Shown: positions 5,256 through 5,844 of the stretch, piece by piece
Layout: each line of letters begins with the position of its first letter
Numbering within the stretch: the first letter of the stretch is position 1
Assembly: GCA_020439725.1 (NCBI GenBank)
Contig: JAGQSE010000499.1
Location: 1-5,844, forward strand
DNA length: 5,844 bases
Direction of reading: 5' to 3'
Source: Acidobacteriota bacterium
GTDB taxonomy: Bacteria; Acidobacteriota; Thermoanaerobaculia; Multivoradales; JAHZIX01
Notes under the pieces: model-generated
What the model was told of the DNA's origin: nothing
Databases searched by the model: none
The model's input: only the letters and a program-made list of their open reading frames with translations
Position numbers and translations under genes: made by a program

Positions 5256-5844
5256 TCAGGACGCCGTCGGTGCGGTGGTCTCGGTGGTTTCGGCAGTCTT
5301 GGCGGCTGCGGCGCCGTCGCCATGGGGCAGGGTGATGCCGGCCAGCTGCCGGTAGACCGAGTAGCGCTGCTCGGCCTGCTCCTGGGCCTGGCGGAGGAAG
5401 CGGCGATAGCGCTCGGGATCGATCTTCTCGACCATGCGGAAGCGGGTCTCGGCGGCCATGTAGTCGGCGACCCGTCCCTTGGGCGGCGCCGAGTCGAGCT
5501 TGAGCGGCGGGTCGCCGGCGGCACCGCGCTGCGGGTCGAAGCGGTAGAGCGGCCAGACCCCGGTTTCCACCGCCTTCTTCTGCTGATCGGCGTTGTGCGA
5601 CAGGTCATAGCCGTGGGCGATGCACGGGCTGTACGCGATGATGAGCGACGGGCCGTCGTGACGTTCGGCCTCGAGGAAGGCCTCTATCGTCTGCTTGGGC
5701 TTCGCGCCCAAGGCGATCTGGGCGACGTAGACGTTGCCGTAGGCCATCGCGATCTGACCAAGATCCTTCTTCGGAATCGTCTTGCCGGCAGCGGCGAACT
5801 TCGCGGTGGCGGATCGGAAGGTGGCCTTCGACGCCTGGCCGCCG
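5256..5844 (-). CDS. nifJ: Pyruvate:ferredoxin oxidoreductase, C-terminal part (partial at right edge)
   Basis: The enzyme oxidatively decarboxylates pyruvate to acetyl-CoA and CO2 and passes two electrons to ferredoxin or flavodoxin in the cytoplasm, using thiamine diphosphate and [4Fe-4S] clusters. Only the last 195 residues are visible; full single-chain enzymes have about 1,170-1,230. What is seen matches the end of the thiamine-binding domain: GGQASKAT at the edge, KKDLGQIAMAYGNVYVAQIA, then GPSLIIAYSPCIAHG, then VWPLYRFDP. From family knowledge, the Cys of SPCIAHG (fragment residue 74) corresponds to the fourth ligand of the thiamine-proximal cluster in the Desulfovibrio africanus enzyme. 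The reading frame is open to the window edge and stops with TGA. The last 20 or so residues form a low-complexity Ala/Thr tail that is probably disordered. The next gene starts 13 nt downstream, implying one operon. Identification is firm; the symbol is the usual one for single-chain enzymes and does not imply a role in nitrogen fixation. Confidence 0.95.
   Translation of the reverse strand, partial: GGQASKATFRSATAKFAAAGKTIPKKDLGQIAMAYGNVYVAQIALGAKPKQTIEAFLEAERHDGPSLIIAYSPCIAHGYDLSHNADQQKKAVETGVWPLYRFDPQRGAAGDPPLKLDSAPPKGRVADYMAAETRFRMVEKIDPERYRRFLRQAQEQAEQRYSVYRQLAGITLPHGDGAAAAKTAETTETTAPTAS

Noticed and set aside
4493..5335. A 280-residue plus-strand open frame opposite the DHOD-like gene.
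   Set aside because: It lies antisense to a clear TIM-barrel flavoprotein and has antisense-type composition and no ribosome binding site that I could credit.

Overview
The window is GC-rich and all recognisable genes lie on the minus strand, so transcription runs from the right edge towards the left. GC-ending codons dominate throughout. The gene content (single-chain pyruvate:ferredoxin oxidoreductase, a dihydroorotate dehydrogenase-like flavoprotein, and a large exported copper-protein locus) suggests a free-living GC-rich bacterium, perhaps Acidobacteriota, Myxococcota or a relative. The sequence does not fix the phylum, and there is no rRNA, tRNA, mobile element or CRISPR array.

Layout, right to left. 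(1) 5844-5256: the last 195 residues of pyruvate:ferredoxin oxidoreductase (nifJ/por type), cut by the window edge. (2) 5242-4238: a complete 334-residue dihydroorotate dehydrogenase-like TIM-barrel flavoprotein, 13 nt behind the oxidoreductase and almost surely in its operon. It keeps the flavin-site motifs but has no Cys or Ser at the position of the PyrD catalytic base. (3) 4237-3998: a 240-bp intergenic region with a weak hairpin behind gene 2, a good sigma70-type promoter for gene 4 (-35 at 4129-4124, -10 at 4105-4100), a leader of about 95 nt, and a near-perfect Shine-Dalgarno. (4) 3997-1454: a complete 847-residue exported protein with a clear Sec signal peptide, a cupredoxin-like strand carrying an HTH pair, a calcium-loop motif and eight cysteines. 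I cannot assign it to a named family. (5) 1453-1365: an intercistronic gap with a perfect 13-bp stem and 12-nt loop. (6) 1364-1: the first 454 residues of a membrane-anchored multicopper oxidase, with five predicted transmembrane helices and then a periplasmic cupredoxin domain with an FHDH copper motif. It runs off the left edge.

How they work together. Genes 1 and 2 look like an anaerobic or ferredoxin-linked metabolic pair in the cytoplasm. Genes 4 and 6 look like a separate transcription unit in which a large soluble periplasmic or secreted protein is made with a membrane-tethered multicopper oxidase. The opening of the oxidase's periplasmic part resembles the large MnxG-like oxidases, so metal oxidation is a reasonable hypothesis but is not shown by the sequence. 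The exported protein and oxidase pair, with the strong hairpin between them, is the least explained part of the window.
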